Source: Streptomyces sp. NBC_01232
GTDB lineage: Bacteria; Actinomycetota; Actinomycetes; Streptomycetales; Streptomycetaceae
Assembly: GCF_035989885.1 (NCBI RefSeq)
Contig: NZ_CP108518.1
Span: forward strand, 7,927,001 to 7,991,000
Direction of reading: 5' to 3'
Length of the DNA stretch: 64,000 bases
Below, in pieces: positions 11,603 to 20,112 of this stretch. The notes under the pieces were generated by a model, which searched no databases, was not told where the DNA came from, and worked only from the letters and a program-made list of their open reading frames with translations. Every line of letters starts with the position of its first letter. Positions within the stretch are counted from its first letter, which is position 1. A program made the translations under genes and the position numbers.

Positions 11603-12238
11603 TCAGGCGGTCCTTCCGGGAGGGCCGGCGGGGAGGCGTTCCCAGAGGCGGACCACGTGCATGTGCAGGGCGTCCTCGGCCTCCTCGGCGGTCAAGTGCC
11701 CTATGAGCACATGGCTGGTCAGGCCGTCCGCGAGGGCGAGCAGGGCCCGGGCCTCGTGCTGCGGATCGGGCGTTGCGGCGTCATCGTGGGCGGGGCCGCT
11801 CCCGCCCGCCTCCGTGATGAGGCGGGCGAGGAGGCCCTGGAGAGCCGCGTAACTGGTTCTGAGCCGGGCGGCGAGCGGCTCGCTGACGGCGGCCTGGGCG
11901 ACGAACGCGAGCCACACCCGTGCCTCGGCGCGGTGCTCTCTGCGGAGCAGGGCGATCTCGGTGGCCGCATGACCCAGGGCGGTGGCGGCCGACTGGGCCG
12001 GGCTGCTGGACAGACGGGCCCGTACACGCTCGGTGATGCGCTCGCCGACATGGTCGACGGCGAACAGGAGCATCTCCTCCTTGGTGCGGAAGCAACGCTG
12101 AACGGCGCCCAGGGAGACCTCCGCGCGGGCGGCGACGTCGCGCATGGTCACTCCCTCGGGGCCGTGTTCGTCGGCGAGGAGGCAGACGGCCTCGGCGATC
12201 CGCCGACGTCGGCTCTCGTAGTCCACCTGCTTGGGCAT
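11603..12238 (-). CDS. TetR-family transcriptional regulator
   Basis: A 211-residue repressor. The N-terminal DNA-binding helices are seen in RIAEAVCLLADEHGPEGVTM and RDVAARAEVSLGAVQRCFRTKEE; the rest is a helical ligand-binding domain rich in alanine and leucine. It is divergent from an amidase, and a perfect palindrome lies 21-36 bases upstream of its start, so it probably represses itself and the amidase. The ligand is unknown. AGGAGG precedes the ATG. Confidence 0.9.
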   Translation of the reverse strand: MPKQVDYESRRRRIAEAVCLLADEHGPEGVTMRDVAARAEVSLGAVQRCFRTKEEMLLFAVDHVGERITERVRARLSSSPAQSAATALGHAATEIALLRREHRAEARVWLAFVAQAAVSEPLAARLRTSYAALQGLLARLITEAGGSGPAHDDAATPDPQHEARALLALADGLTSHVLIGHLTAEEAEDALHMHVVRLWERLPAGPPGRTA

Positions 12239-12258
12239 GTTCGGGCGCCTCCTTTATT

Positions 12259-12274
12259 CGATACGAGCGTATCG
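12259..12274. promoter_or_regulatory. Palindromic TetR operator
   Basis: CGATACG-AG-CGTATCG, a perfect seven-base inverted repeat with a two-base centre, between the divergent TetR and amidase genes. Length, symmetry and position fit a TetR-family operator controlling both promoters. Confidence 0.75.
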
Positions 12275-12334
12275 CATCTGGGTTATGGTTCCGACGCGAG
12301 CGCTCAGATCACAGGAACGGGGAGGACAGGAATC

Positions 12335-13783
12335 GTGCAGGACGCCCTATGGAAGATGCCGGCCGCGGCCCAGGCGGAGGCGGTGCGGAACGGAGACGTG
12401 TCGGCCGTCGAACTGGTCGACAGTCACCTGGACCGCATCGCCGACGTCAACCCGCAGGTCAACGCGGTCACTCAGCTGATGGCCGAGCGTGCCCGCGACG
12501 CCGCGGCGCGGACGGATGCGCGCCGGGCCGCAGGCGAAGAACCGGGGCCGCTGGCAGGGGTGCCGTTCACCGTGAAGGAGACGACCCCCGTCGAAGGCGT
12601 GCCGACCACGATGGGAGTCACGCGCTTCCGCGACCTGGTGGCGGCGGCCGACGCACCACCGGTGGCCCGGCTGCGTGCCGCCGGAGCCATTCCGATCGGG
12701 CACAGCAACGTACCCACCCTGATCCTGGCCGGGATGCACACCCGCAGCGAACTGTTCGGCGACACCGTCAACCCGTGGGACCGGTCCCGGACTCCGGGAG
12801 GCTCCAGCGGCGGCGACGCAGTGGCCGTCGCCACCGGCATGGCCGCACTCGGGCTCGGCAACGACTCCGGCGGATCAGTACGGATCCCTGCCTCGTTCTG
12901 CGGTGTGGCGGGACTCAAGCCCACCCCCGGGCGGTTCCCCGCCGACCACCGTGTTCTCGGCCCGGACGACCCGGGACCGGCCTCGCAGATGCTGGTCACC
13001 GACGGGCCCCTGGCCCGCAGGATCGCCGACCTGCGGCTGGCCTACGAGGCACTGGCCGGGACCGACCCGCGGGATCCGCGGGCCGTACCGGTGCCCGTCC
13101 GCGGTGAGCCGCTGCCGGGACCGGTGAAGGTCGCGGTCGTCGTCGATCCCGGCGGCCACGGTGTCCACCCCACGGTCCGCGGTGCTGTCACGGCAGCGGC
13201 AGACGCGCTGCGCGACGCCGGGTACGACGTGCGTGAGATCGCGGACGTTCCGCGGCTGGACGAGGCCCTCGATGCCTACCACCGGATCGTCGTGACCGAA
13301 TTCGCCCCGACCTGGCCGGTGGTGCGGACCCTGCTCGGAGAGGGCGGAGACCGCTACATCGGGATGACGATGGAGAAGACCCCGCCCGCGAGCGCGGCGG
13401 AGTTCATGCGGCTGATGGGCGTCCGGCTGGGCATCCGCCGCTCCTGGGCGGAGTTCCTCGACGAGTACCCGCTGCTGCTCGGGCCGGTGTTCACCGAGCC
13501 GGCCGTGGAGCCGGGGCTGGAGTCGCGCGACCGGGCGGGACGGGAACGGGTCGGCTCGGGCATGCGCCTGTGCACCGTGACCAGTTTCGTGGGCGTACCT
13601 GCGGTCTCCGTACCGACCGGAGTGACCGACGGCCTGCCGTCCGGCGTGCAGATCGTCGGGCGCGCCTTCCGGGAGGACCTGTGCCTGGACGCCGCCCAGG
13701 AGGTCGAGGACCGCCTCGGAGTGCTCACACCGATCGACCCCCGCCCTGCCGGCGCGCCACCCGGTATCCCCCGAACCGGGTGA
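12335..13783 (+). CDS. Amidase (amidase-signature family)
   Basis: A 482-residue amidase-signature hydrolase. The Ser-cisSer-Lys triad is visible: the lysine in GVPFTVKETTPVEG, the cis-serine in [16 protein letters not shown], and the nucleophilic serine in GNDSGGSVRIPASFCGVAG. Substrate cannot be told; homologues hydrolyse aliphatic or aryl amides. GTG start follows GGGGAGGACAGG at good spacing. The divergent TetR gene and shared palindrome suggest induction by a small molecule, possibly the amide substrate. Confidence 0.9.
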   Translation: MQDALWKMPAAAQAEAVRNGDVSAVELVDSHLDRIADVNPQVNAVTQLMAERARDAAARTDARRAAGEEPGPLAGVPFTVKETTPVEGVPTTMGVTRFRDLVAAADAPPVARLRAAGAIPIGHSNVPTLILAGMHTRSELFGDTVNPWDRSRTPGGSSGGDAVAVATGMAALGLGNDSGGSVRIPASFCGVAGLKPTPGRFPADHRVLGPDDPGPASQMLVTDGPLARRIADLRLAYEALAGTDPRDPRAVPVPVRGEPLPGPVKVAVVVDPGGHGVHPTVRGAVTAAADALRDAGYDVREIADVPRLDEALDAYHRIVVTEFAPTWPVVRTLLGEGGDRYIGMTMEKTPPASAAEFMRLMGVRLGIRRSWAEFLDEYPLLLGPVFTEPAVEPGLESRDRAGRERVGSGMRLCTVTSFVGVPAVSVPTGVTDGLPSGVQIVGRAFREDLCLDAAQEVEDRLGVLTPIDPRPAGAPPGIPRTG

Positions 13784-13787
13784 CACG

Positions 13788-13813
13788 ACTGGTGATCACC
13801 ACCGATCACCGGT
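13788..13813. repeat. Inverted repeat between amidase and LAL gene
   Basis: ACTGGTGATC at 13788-13797 and GATCACCGGT at 13804-13813 pair with one mismatch around ACCACC. It could end the amidase transcript or be a regulator site for the LAL gene; sequence does not decide. Confidence 0.45.
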
Positions 13814-13872
13814 TCAGTGGGGTGCGTGGACCGATCACAGTCCGTACCTCCGTGGGAACACCGGTGACCTCC

Positions 13873-16581
13873 ATGGACCACCGGGCACCGACCGGCGACC
13901 CCATGCTCACCGCCAGGTTCGCGCCTCCCGCCGTGCCCGGACTGCTGGTGCACCGGCCCGAACTGCTGAAGCGGCTGACGGCCGGGGTGCGCGGGCCGCT
14001 CACCCTCATCAACGGTCCGGCCGGATCGGGCAAGACCGTGCTCACCGCACACTGGGCGGCCGACGGACGCGCGCCCCGTCCCCCCATGTGGCTCACCGTG
14101 GAACCCGACGACGCACCCGGCGCCTTCTGGGCGTACGTCCTGGAGGCCCTCCACCGGGGCGGGGTGGCGCTGCCGGCCGGAGTGGGCAGGCCGACCCGCG
14201 CCGAAGGGGTGACCCGGTCGTTCCTGGTGCGCCTGGCGGACGGGCTGGCCGCGACCGCGCAGCCCGCGGTGCTCGTGCTCGACCAGTTCGACACCGCGCA
14301 GCCGCCCGCGACCACCGAGGGGCTGGACTTCGTACTCCGGCACGCGGGCGGGGGCCTGCGCATCGTGCTCACCAGCCGGTCCGACTCGTTGCTGCCCCTG
14401 CACCGCTACCGGGCGGCCGGGGAGATCACGGAGATCCGGCACGCCGACCTGAGGTTCACCGACGAGGACGCCGAGGCCCTGCTGGGGGAGCACGGCCTGG
14501 ACATCTCACAGGCCGGGGTCCGGCTGCTGATGGAGCGCACCGAGGGCTGGGCGGCCGGGGTCCGCCTGTGCGCCCTGGCCATGCAGCGCAGCGCCGACCC
14601 GGAGGCCTTCCTCCGCCAGTTCGCGGCCGACCGCACCACCATCGCCGACTACCTCCTCAGCGAGGTGCTCGACGCGCAGCCGCCCCTCACCCGGGACCTG
14701 CTGCTGCGCGTCTGCGTCACGGACCGCGTCCACCCGGATCTCGCGGACGCGCTGACCGGACGGGACGACGGCGCGCAGACACTTGCCGGACTGGCCCGCG
14801 ACAACGCGTTCCTGGAGCAGATCGACGCCTCGGCCTGGTACCGGCTGCACCCGCTGTTCGCCGAGGTCCTGCGCGCACACCTGCGCCAACGCCGCCCCGG
14901 TCTGGAGCCGCGGCTGCACGGGCGGGCGGCGCGCTGGCTGGCCCGCACCGGCCGACTCACGGAGGCGGTGCTCCAGGGCGCGGCCGCCGGGGACTGGCAG
15001 TTCGCAGCGGCCCAGGTGGTCGACAACCTTGCGATCGGCCGCCTCCTCACGGGCCTGGAGGCGGATCAGCTGGGCCGTGCGTTCGCCGGAATGCCGGCCG
15101 GGACGCCCGGAGCGGCACCGGCGCTGGTCGGCGCGGCCTGCCGGCTGGCCGAACAGGACGTCGCCGGTGGCGAGGCAGGGCTGCGGCGGGCGGACACCTC
15201 CCTGACCGCGTCGAGCGGTCCGGCGGCCCGGCTGGGCCGCGCCTTCCTCGGCGTACTCGCCGGGCGGCTGGCCGGTGATCCGAAGGCCACCGAACGGGCG
15301 GCCGCCGACGCCGACCGGCTGCTGAGGGAGATCGCGCCACCGCTGCTCGCCGGGCACCCCGAGCTCCGCGCCCTGCTGCTCGCGCATCTCGGTGCCGCCG
15401 AGCTCGCCGCCGGGCGCCTGGACCGGGCCGGGTCCGCCCTCACGGCCGCCGTCGCCGCGTGCGGGGCGCCGGGAGGCGAGGACGCGGCCGGCGAACACCC
15501 GGCGGGAGAGCATCCGGGGATGGAGCACCCGCTCTGCGACGCGCTCGGCTCACTGGCCCTCGCCGAACTGCTGCGCGGCCGGTTGCGGCAGGCGGCCGAG
15601 CACGCCCGCGCCGCGCTCGCCGTCGCCGAGCAGTCCGCCCTTCCGCCCGGGCGCCGGACCGGTGTCGACCACCTCGTCCTGGCGGGAGTGGCCGTCGAGC
15701 AGGACGACCTCGCGGCCGCCCGCCGCCACCTCGACCTGGCGGCCGCGGCCGCCGGATCCCGCCCGGACCCCGCGACGGCCGCCCGGGCCGCCGTCATCGG
15801 CGCCCGGATCGCCGCGTCCGAGGGCGACGCGGACACCGCGCTCGCCGCCCTCCGCGCGGTGGACGCGGCCGGGCTGTCCGCCCGGGTGCGGGACGAGCTG
15901 GCCGTGGCCGAGTCGGCCGTGCACCTGGCGCGCAGCGACGCCGTCGCGGCCCTGCAGGTCCTGGACGCCGTGGAGGCCGCGTCCGCGGAGGCCCCCTGGG
16001 AGACACCGGAGGGCGACCGGCCGGAGTACGCGGTGGCCCGCGCCCGCGCCCTGCTGGCCGCCGGCCGGGGCGCGGACGCGAGGCAGGAGCTGGACGGAGT
16101 ACCGGGCGACGACAGCGTCCCGGCACCGGTACGGGCCCGGGCGTGCCTGCTCCGGGCGCAGATCGCCGCCGCGGACGGAGACCCCGACGGTGCGCACCGT
16201 CGGCTGGGCGAGGCGCTGGCGCTCGCCCGCCCCGAGGAACTGCGCCGGATGTTCGTCGAGAGCGGCCCCTGGACGGGCCGGACCCTGCGGAAGGACCCGC
16301 AGCTGACCCGGTCGCACGGCTGGCTGAATCCGCGCACACCGGTGCGTACGGCACGTACCCCGCAGGACGGCGGAGCGCCCCCGGTGGTGGAGCCGCTGAG
16401 CCCGCGGGAGACCGACGTGCTGCGCAAGGCCGCGGATCTGCTGTCCACGGAGGAGATCGCGGCCGAGCTGTACGTATCGGCCAACACGGTCAAGACCCAC
16501 CTGAAGAGCATCTACCGCAAGCTGGGCGTCGCCCGGCGCAGCGAGGCCGTCCACCGGGCGCAGGACCTCGGGATCCTCTGA
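13873..16581 (+). CDS. LAL-type LuxR regulator (MalT-like ATPase)
   Basis: About 902 residues, the size of large ATP-binding LuxR (LAL/MalT-like) regulators. Near residues 48-55 is the Walker A motif GPAGSGKT and about residue 136 the Walker B-like stretch VLVLDQFD. A long helical repeat (TPR-like) region follows, and the last 65 residues form a LuxR helix-turn-helix (LSPRETDVLRKAADLLSTEE, then VSANTVKTHLKSIYRKLGV). ATP and effector binding are thought to control oligomerisation in this family. The ATG at 13873 is preferred (GGTGA five bases upstream); GTGs at 13864, 13852 and 13822 are in frame. Target genes are unknown. Confidence 0.88.
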   Translation: MDHRAPTGDPMLTARFAPPAVPGLLVHRPELLKRLTAGVRGPLTLINGPAGSGKTVLTAHWAADGRAPRPPMWLTVEPDDAPGAFWAYVLEALHRGGVALPAGVGRPTRAEGVTRSFLVRLADGLAATAQPAVLVLDQFDTAQPPATTEGLDFVLRHAGGGLRIVLTSRSDSLLPLHRYRAAGEITEIRHADLRFTDEDAEALLGEHGLDISQAGVRLLMERTEGWAAGVRLCALAMQRSADPEAFLRQFAADRTTIADYLLSEVLDAQPPLTRDLLLRVCVTDRVHPDLADALTGRDDGAQTLAGLARDNAFLEQIDASAWYRLHPLFAEVLRAHLRQRRPGLEPRLHGRAARWLARTGRLTEAVLQGAAAGDWQFAAAQVVDNLAIGRLLTGLEADQLGRAFAGMPAGTPGAAPALVGAACRLAEQDVAGGEAGLRRADTSLTASSGPAARLGRAFLGVLAGRLAGDPKATERAAADADRLLREIAPPLLAGHPELRALLLAHLGAAELAAGRLDRAGSALTAAVAACGAPGGEDAAGEHPAGEHPGMEHPLCDALGSLALAELLRGRLRQAAEHARAALAVAEQSALPPGRRTGVDHLVLAGVAVEQDDLAAARRHLDLAAAAAGSRPDPATAARAAVIGARIAASEGDADTALAALRAVDAAGLSARVRDELAVAESAVHLARSDAVAALQVLDAVEAASAEAPWETPEGDRPEYAVARARALLAAGRGADARQELDGVPGDDSVPAPVRARACLLRAQIAAADGDPDGAHRRLGEALALARPEELRRMFVESGPWTGRTLRKDPQLTRSHGWLNPRTPVRTARTPQDGGAPPVVEPLSPRETDVLRKAADLLSTEEIAAELYVSANTVKTHLKSIYRKLGVARRSEAVHRAQDLGIL

Positions 16582-16759
16582 CGAACAGCGGGGGCGGAGG
16601 CCCGCAGGTGCGCCATTTCGCCCGCACCGGGCGATGCCGAGCGCCGCGCGGGCGCCCACGATGGCGGGTGAAGGCCGGGACCGGGCCGGGGGCCGCTCTC
16701 GCCCCGGCCCCCGTACGCCCGCACCCGATGCCTTCGATCCGAGAGGAGTGAGTGCTCCC

Positions 16760-16957
16760 ATGCGCTACGAATTCCGCATCTCGGGGGTCGTACCGGACAC
16801 ACTCGCCGCGAGCTTTCCCGAGCTCGACCGGATTCCCGTCCCCGAGCAGACGCTGCTGTTCGGCAGCGTGGCGGACGAGGCCCACCTGTACGGGCTTCTC
16901 ACCCGCTTCCAGTCCCTGGGCCTGCGGGTGCTCGAAATGCGCCGGCTGCCCGCCTGA
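16760..16957 (+). CDS. Small conserved protein, unknown function
   Basis: A 65-residue protein (MRYEFRISGVVPDTLAASF...) without signal peptide or membrane segment. It starts with a beta strand-like stretch and ends in an amphipathic helix followed by LRVLEMRRLPA. An AGGAG lies 11 bases upstream of the ATG; an upstream in-frame GTG at 16748 overlaps that site and is less likely. It follows the LAL gene on the same strand. I do not recognise a function. Confidence 0.7.
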   Translation: MRYEFRISGVVPDTLAASFPELDRIPVPEQTLLFGSVADEAHLYGLLTRFQSLGLRVLEMRRLPA

Positions 16958-17109
16958 GCGAGGACGGGCAGCCGGCGCGAAGACCACCCGCTTCGGGTGA
17001 TCACAGCCACCGGCCCGCCGGACGAGACTGCGTTGTGGGCACCGAAGCCTGTGACCGACGAGCGAGCAGGACGGTCCTGCGCTGTACCGCCAACTGTGAG
17101 GTGAATTCC

Positions 17110-17571
17110 ATGGGCCAGCCGACACCGACCGGGGGTAACTGGAACACCGGCCCCGCGCCGGGCAACACGCCGCCGTACCCGAGCGGCGACGGCCAGGGCG
17201 CCGGGAACGTGGGCACGATGTTCGCCGCGGTCCTCCTCCTGGTGACCGGATGCCTCGCGGTGTTCCAGGGCATCGCGGCCATCGCCAACGACGATGTGTA
17301 CGCCCGCATCGGCAGCTACGTCTTCGAATTCGACCTGACGGCGTGGGGGTGGATCCACCTCATCATCGGAATCCTCGTCGTCCTCACCGGAGTGGGCCTC
17401 TTCGCCGGCTCCAACGTGGCCAGGGGCGCGGGCATCGCCCTCGCCGCCATCAGCGTGATCCTCAACTTCATGTGGCTGCCGTACCAGCCCTGGTGGTCGA
17501 TCATCATCATCGCGATTGACGTGTTCATCATCTGGGCCCTGTGCACGAGTTGGACGCACGAGACCGAGTGA
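17110..17571 (+). CDS. Small integral membrane protein (DUF7144-like)
   Basis: A 153-residue protein with a polar, proline/glycine-rich N-terminus of about 35 residues and four predicted membrane helices: around MFAAVLLLVTGCLAVFQGI, WGWIHLIIGILVVLTGVGLF, GAGIALAAISVILNFMWL and WWSIIIIAIDVFIIWAL. This resembles a widespread actinobacterial four-helix family of unknown role. The start has a GAGGTGA site at good spacing. A terminator hairpin follows. Confidence 0.85.
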   Translation: MGQPTPTGGNWNTGPAPGNTPPYPSGDGQGAGNVGTMFAAVLLLVTGCLAVFQGIAAIANDDVYARIGSYVFEFDLTAWGWIHLIIGILVVLTGVGLFAGSNVARGAGIALAAISVILNFMWLPYQPWWSIIIIAIDVFIIWALCTSWTHETE

Positions 17572-17592
17572 CGCACAGCGCCCGCAACATCG

Positions 17593-17626
17593 GCGGCACC
17601 CGATCCGGAGACGGCTCGGGTGCCGC
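17593..17626 (+). terminator. Terminator hairpin after membrane protein gene
   Basis: GCGGCACCCGA at 17593-17603 pairs perfectly with TCGGGTGCCGC at 17616-17626. It follows the membrane protein gene by 22 bases and separates it from the convergent biosynthetic cluster. The rest of the gap to 17849 shows no recognisable gene. Confidence 0.75.
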
Positions 17627-17849
17627 TGCGTTGCGCCGACGGTCCCGCTACGCGTACACCGGGAAGGACTTCGAGCTCCGGGACGCGCTTGTTCTGCAGC
17701 GGAACACAGGCCGCCCGGCCGGCCTGGCGGGTCCGCCGTACGGGGCCGATCCCCCCGCCGCAGGGGCAGGAGCAGGGACGACTCCTCGGGCGGGGCTCCG
17801 GAGGACGAGCGGCAGCGGCACGCTGACCGACACCGCCCGCAAGGACACC

Positions 17850-19259
17850 TCAGGTTCCGACGGCCTGCCCGAAGGTGAAGAAGCCGTCCGGGTCCACCCG
17901 TTTCTTGATCTCGACGAGCCGCGGGTAGTTGGCGCCGTAGTACGCCGTCCGCCAGTCCTCCAGATCCGGGTCGATGAAGTTCTGGTACGCCCCCTCGCCC
18001 ACGTACGGCGCCATCGCCTCCCGCAGCTCCGTCAGCCAGCGGAGGTTCGCCTCCACGATGGCGGCCCCGTCCTGCTCGGACCAGGAGGTGTCCATGCTGA
18101 CCAGGCTCAGCGCGTCGCGGTGGACGAACGCGGTGTCGCCCGGCGCCACCCGGTTGATCGCGCCGCCCCAGGTGTAGAGGGCCAGGCCGCAGCCGTCCGG
18201 GTTGCCGCTGCCGGGGCGGCGTCCCAGCAGGGAGAGGACGGTGGAGAGGGCCTCGGCGGGCAACGGCTCGGTGGCGAACCGCGTCCGTACCGCGAACGCC
18301 CCGGCGGAGGTCTCGTGCAGCAGATAGTCCTTGGCCTCCCAGAACGTGCGGTCGGCGATGTCCTCGCGCACCGGACGGGTCGCCGCGAGGGCCGGGGCGA
18401 GCAGCTCGCGCAGCTCGCCGGCCGGGCCCAGGTGCAGAGCGACGGCCGACACCGTGGCCCCGGGCCCGTCCGCGGCGCTCACGCCGAGCCTCAGCGAGAA
18501 CTCGTCCGGTGCCTTCCGCGCGATCTCCTGCATCACCGTGAAGACCTCCGGTGCGTCCGCCCCGTCCCAGAGCAGCAGGCAGGTGGATACGTCGCGGACC
18601 GGGCTCGCCCGGAAGGTGAAGGACAGGTTGATGCCGAAGTTGCCGCCGCCGCCCCCGCGGCAGGCCCAGTACAGGTCGGGGTTCTCCTCGGCGTCACAGG
18701 TCAGCAGTTGCCCGTCCGCCGTCATCAGCGTGGTGCGCACGAGCGCGTCCGCCGTGAGGCCGAGCTTGCGCGAGGTGGAGGAGGAGCCCCCGCCGAGCGT
18801 GAGGCCGGCGATGCCGACGGACGCGCCGTTGCCCAGCGCGAATGCCATCTCGTGGGGCTGGACCGCGGCGCACACGTCCGCCATCAGCGCCCCGCCCGCG
18901 GCCGTGACCAGCCCGGTGGATCCGTCGGCGGTCACCGTGTTCAGGGCGCGGAGGTCGAGGACCAGGCCGGTGTGGGCCGAGTATCCGGCGTAGCTGTGCC
19001 CGCCGCTGCGCGCGACGAGGCCGATGCCGCTCTCGCGTGCCCACTCGACGGCGAGGCGCACATCGGCGGTGTTCGCCACCGACAGCACACCGCTCGGTGT
19101 GGTGCTCGCGTACCGCTTGTTGAACGGGGCTCCGGCCGAACGGAATCCGGTGTCGCCGGGGCGCAGCACGCGGCCGGTCACGGCCCGCTCCAGTCGTCGC
19201 CAGTCGCTGTCGGACGCGCCCTGTGCCGCGCCCGTGCGCGCGCCCGGGTCCGGGCTCAC
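17850..19259 (-). CDS. Berberine-bridge-type FAD-dependent oxidase
   Basis: A 469-residue FAD-binding PCMH oxidase of the BBE/6-hydroxynicotine oxidase group. RSGGHSYAGYS holds His88, the usual covalent FAD attachment site; the cysteine that gives a second FAD bond in many homologues is absent (GNGASVGIAG). YWACRGGGGGNFGI and the C-terminal YQNFIDPDLEDW and YYGANYPRLVEIKKRVDPDGFF are typical of the family. It is the last gene of a three-gene operon with GTGA overlaps behind the cupin and a small lipocalin-like protein, so it probably performs a late oxidation (for example C-N, N-N or alcohol oxidation) in the product pathway. No signal peptide is seen. Confidence 0.88.
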   Translation of the reverse strand: MSPDPGARTGAAQGASDSDWRRLERAVTGRVLRPGDTGFRSAGAPFNKRYASTTPSGVLSVANTADVRLAVEWARESGIGLVARSGGHSYAGYSAHTGLVLDLRALNTVTADGSTGLVTAAGGALMADVCAAVQPHEMAFALGNGASVGIAGLTLGGGSSSTSRKLGLTADALVRTTLMTADGQLLTCDAEENPDLYWACRGGGGGNFGINLSFTFRASPVRDVSTCLLLWDGADAPEVFTVMQEIARKAPDEFSLRLGVSAADGPGATVSAVALHLGPAGELRELLAPALAATRPVREDIADRTFWEAKDYLLHETSAGAFAVRTRFATEPLPAEALSTVLSLLGRRPGSGNPDGCGLALYTWGGAINRVAPGDTAFVHRDALSLVSMDTSWSEQDGAAIVEANLRWLTELREAMAPYVGEGAYQNFIDPDLEDWRTAYYGANYPRLVEIKKRVDPDGFFTFGQAVGT

Positions 19260-19579
19260 CGGACCTCCTCGATGTAGGAGATCCCGGTCGCGGCGTGCGG
19301 GCCGTAGCGCTCCCACTCCTCACGCAGCAACAGGCGTCCGTCCTCGGCCACTTCGGGTGTGTTGACGGTGCGGCCGCAGACGACCTCGCCCGTCGCGAAG
19401 ACGATGGTGTAGCCCATGGAGAGGGTGCCGTCCGCCTCGCAGGTGCCCACGGTCCAGCCGCGGCGCACCTCGCCGCCGACGACCTCGCCCCACACCAGGT
19501 CGCCCTGCTGGTGGTAGACGGCGACGGTCCGGATGTCGCCCTTGGGCTTGCGGAACCTCCGCCCGTCGTAGTTGATCAC
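19256..19579 (-). CDS. Small lipocalin-like/DUF protein of biosynthetic operon
   Basis: A 107-residue protein beginning MINYDGRRFRKPKGDIRTVA. The alternating strand pattern and the INYDGRRFR start resemble a family often mislabelled n-acetylglutamate synthase, probably a small beta-barrel. GTG start overlaps the cupin stop (GTGA) and the stop overlaps the oxidase start (GTGA). A role as binding protein or accessory enzyme for the pathway is inferred only from the operon. Confidence 0.75.
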   Translation of the reverse strand: MINYDGRRFRKPKGDIRTVAVYHQQGDLVWGEVVGGEVRRGWTVGTCEADGTLSMGYTIVFATGEVVCGRTVNTPEVAEDGRLLLREEWERYGPHAATGISYIEEVR

Positions 19580-19995
19580 GGGGCCGCCTCCGGCTGGCGG
19601 GCGAGGAAGTCGGCCGACATGTCCGGGCCCCACCAGATCGCGTAGTAGGAGAAGTCCTCGTCGTGCTCGTTGACGATGTGGTGCTCCACCCCGCCCCGCA
19701 TGAGCGCGATGTCCCCGGCGGCGAGCGCGTGCCGCCGGTCGTCACAGACGACCTCGGCGCGGCCGGACATGACGATGAACATCTCGCGTTCGTGGTGGGC
19801 GTGGGAACCCGTCACGTCGCCGGGGCGCAGCACGCACCAGGCTCCGCGAAAGGGGGTGTCCAGTCCGGGCCACGGGTGGAGCAGTTTCAGATCCAGCCCG
19901 TGGTCCCGGACCAGGTTTTCCGGCTCACTTCTCCGAATGGTCACATCGGATTGTTCCTGGTCGGTCAACGTCCCACTCCGATCGACGTCCCTCAT
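19576..19995 (-). CDS. Stand-alone cupin, candidate partner of MetRS-like protein in N-N bond formation
   Basis: A 139-residue single-domain cupin. The first cupin motif is GSHAHHERE (His65, His67, Glu71 in the chosen frame) and the second has the histidines of GGVEHH near residues 101-106, giving a complete metal site. In the s56-p1 type hydrazine synthetase a cupin domain is fused to a MetRS-like domain; here the two are separate genes 12 kb apart but under a shared promoter motif. The start is uncertain: ATG 19995 is used, GTG 20001 and GTG 19944 (AGGAA nine bases upstream) are alternatives. First gene of the cupin-lipocalin-oxidase operon. Confidence 0.85.
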   Translation of the reverse strand: MRDVDRSGTLTDQEQSDVTIRRSEPENLVRDHGLDLKLLHPWPGLDTPFRGAWCVLRPGDVTGSHAHHEREMFIVMSGRAEVVCDDRRHALAAGDIALMRGGVEHHIVNEHDEDFSYYAIWWGPDMSADFLARQPEAAP

Positions 19996-20021
19996 ATTCA
20001 CGGCGGCGCGTGACGTCGTTC

Positions 20022-20096
20022 AGGCTAGAAGGCCGAGACTCCCTGTCGACAGGGGAATTGTTCCCTTGTCGAACGGGAATTGCCGGTACGGGAATG
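20022..20096 (-). promoter_or_regulatory. Promoter/operator of cupin operon, motif shared with 34.6 kb
   Basis: On the minus strand a -10-like TAGCCT (plus strand AGGCTA at 20022-20027) is followed upstream by a set of GGGAA/TTCCC elements at 20051-20093: AGGGGAA-TTG-TTCCCTT, then CGGGAATTG and CGGGAATG. A perfect palindrome CCCTGTCGACAGGG spans 20041-20054. The same arrangement, with 21 bases between GGCTAGA and AGGGGAA, occurs upstream of the other operon. Likely binding sites for a cluster-specific activator. Confidence 0.7.
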
Positions 20097-20112
20097 ATCG
20101 CCGATCAGTGGA

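Noticed and set aside
17640..17740. Protein-like plus-strand stretch (YTGKDFELRDALVLQRNTG) after the membrane protein gene
   Set aside because: It has no start, no ribosome site and I cannot match it to a family; too little to call a gene remnant.
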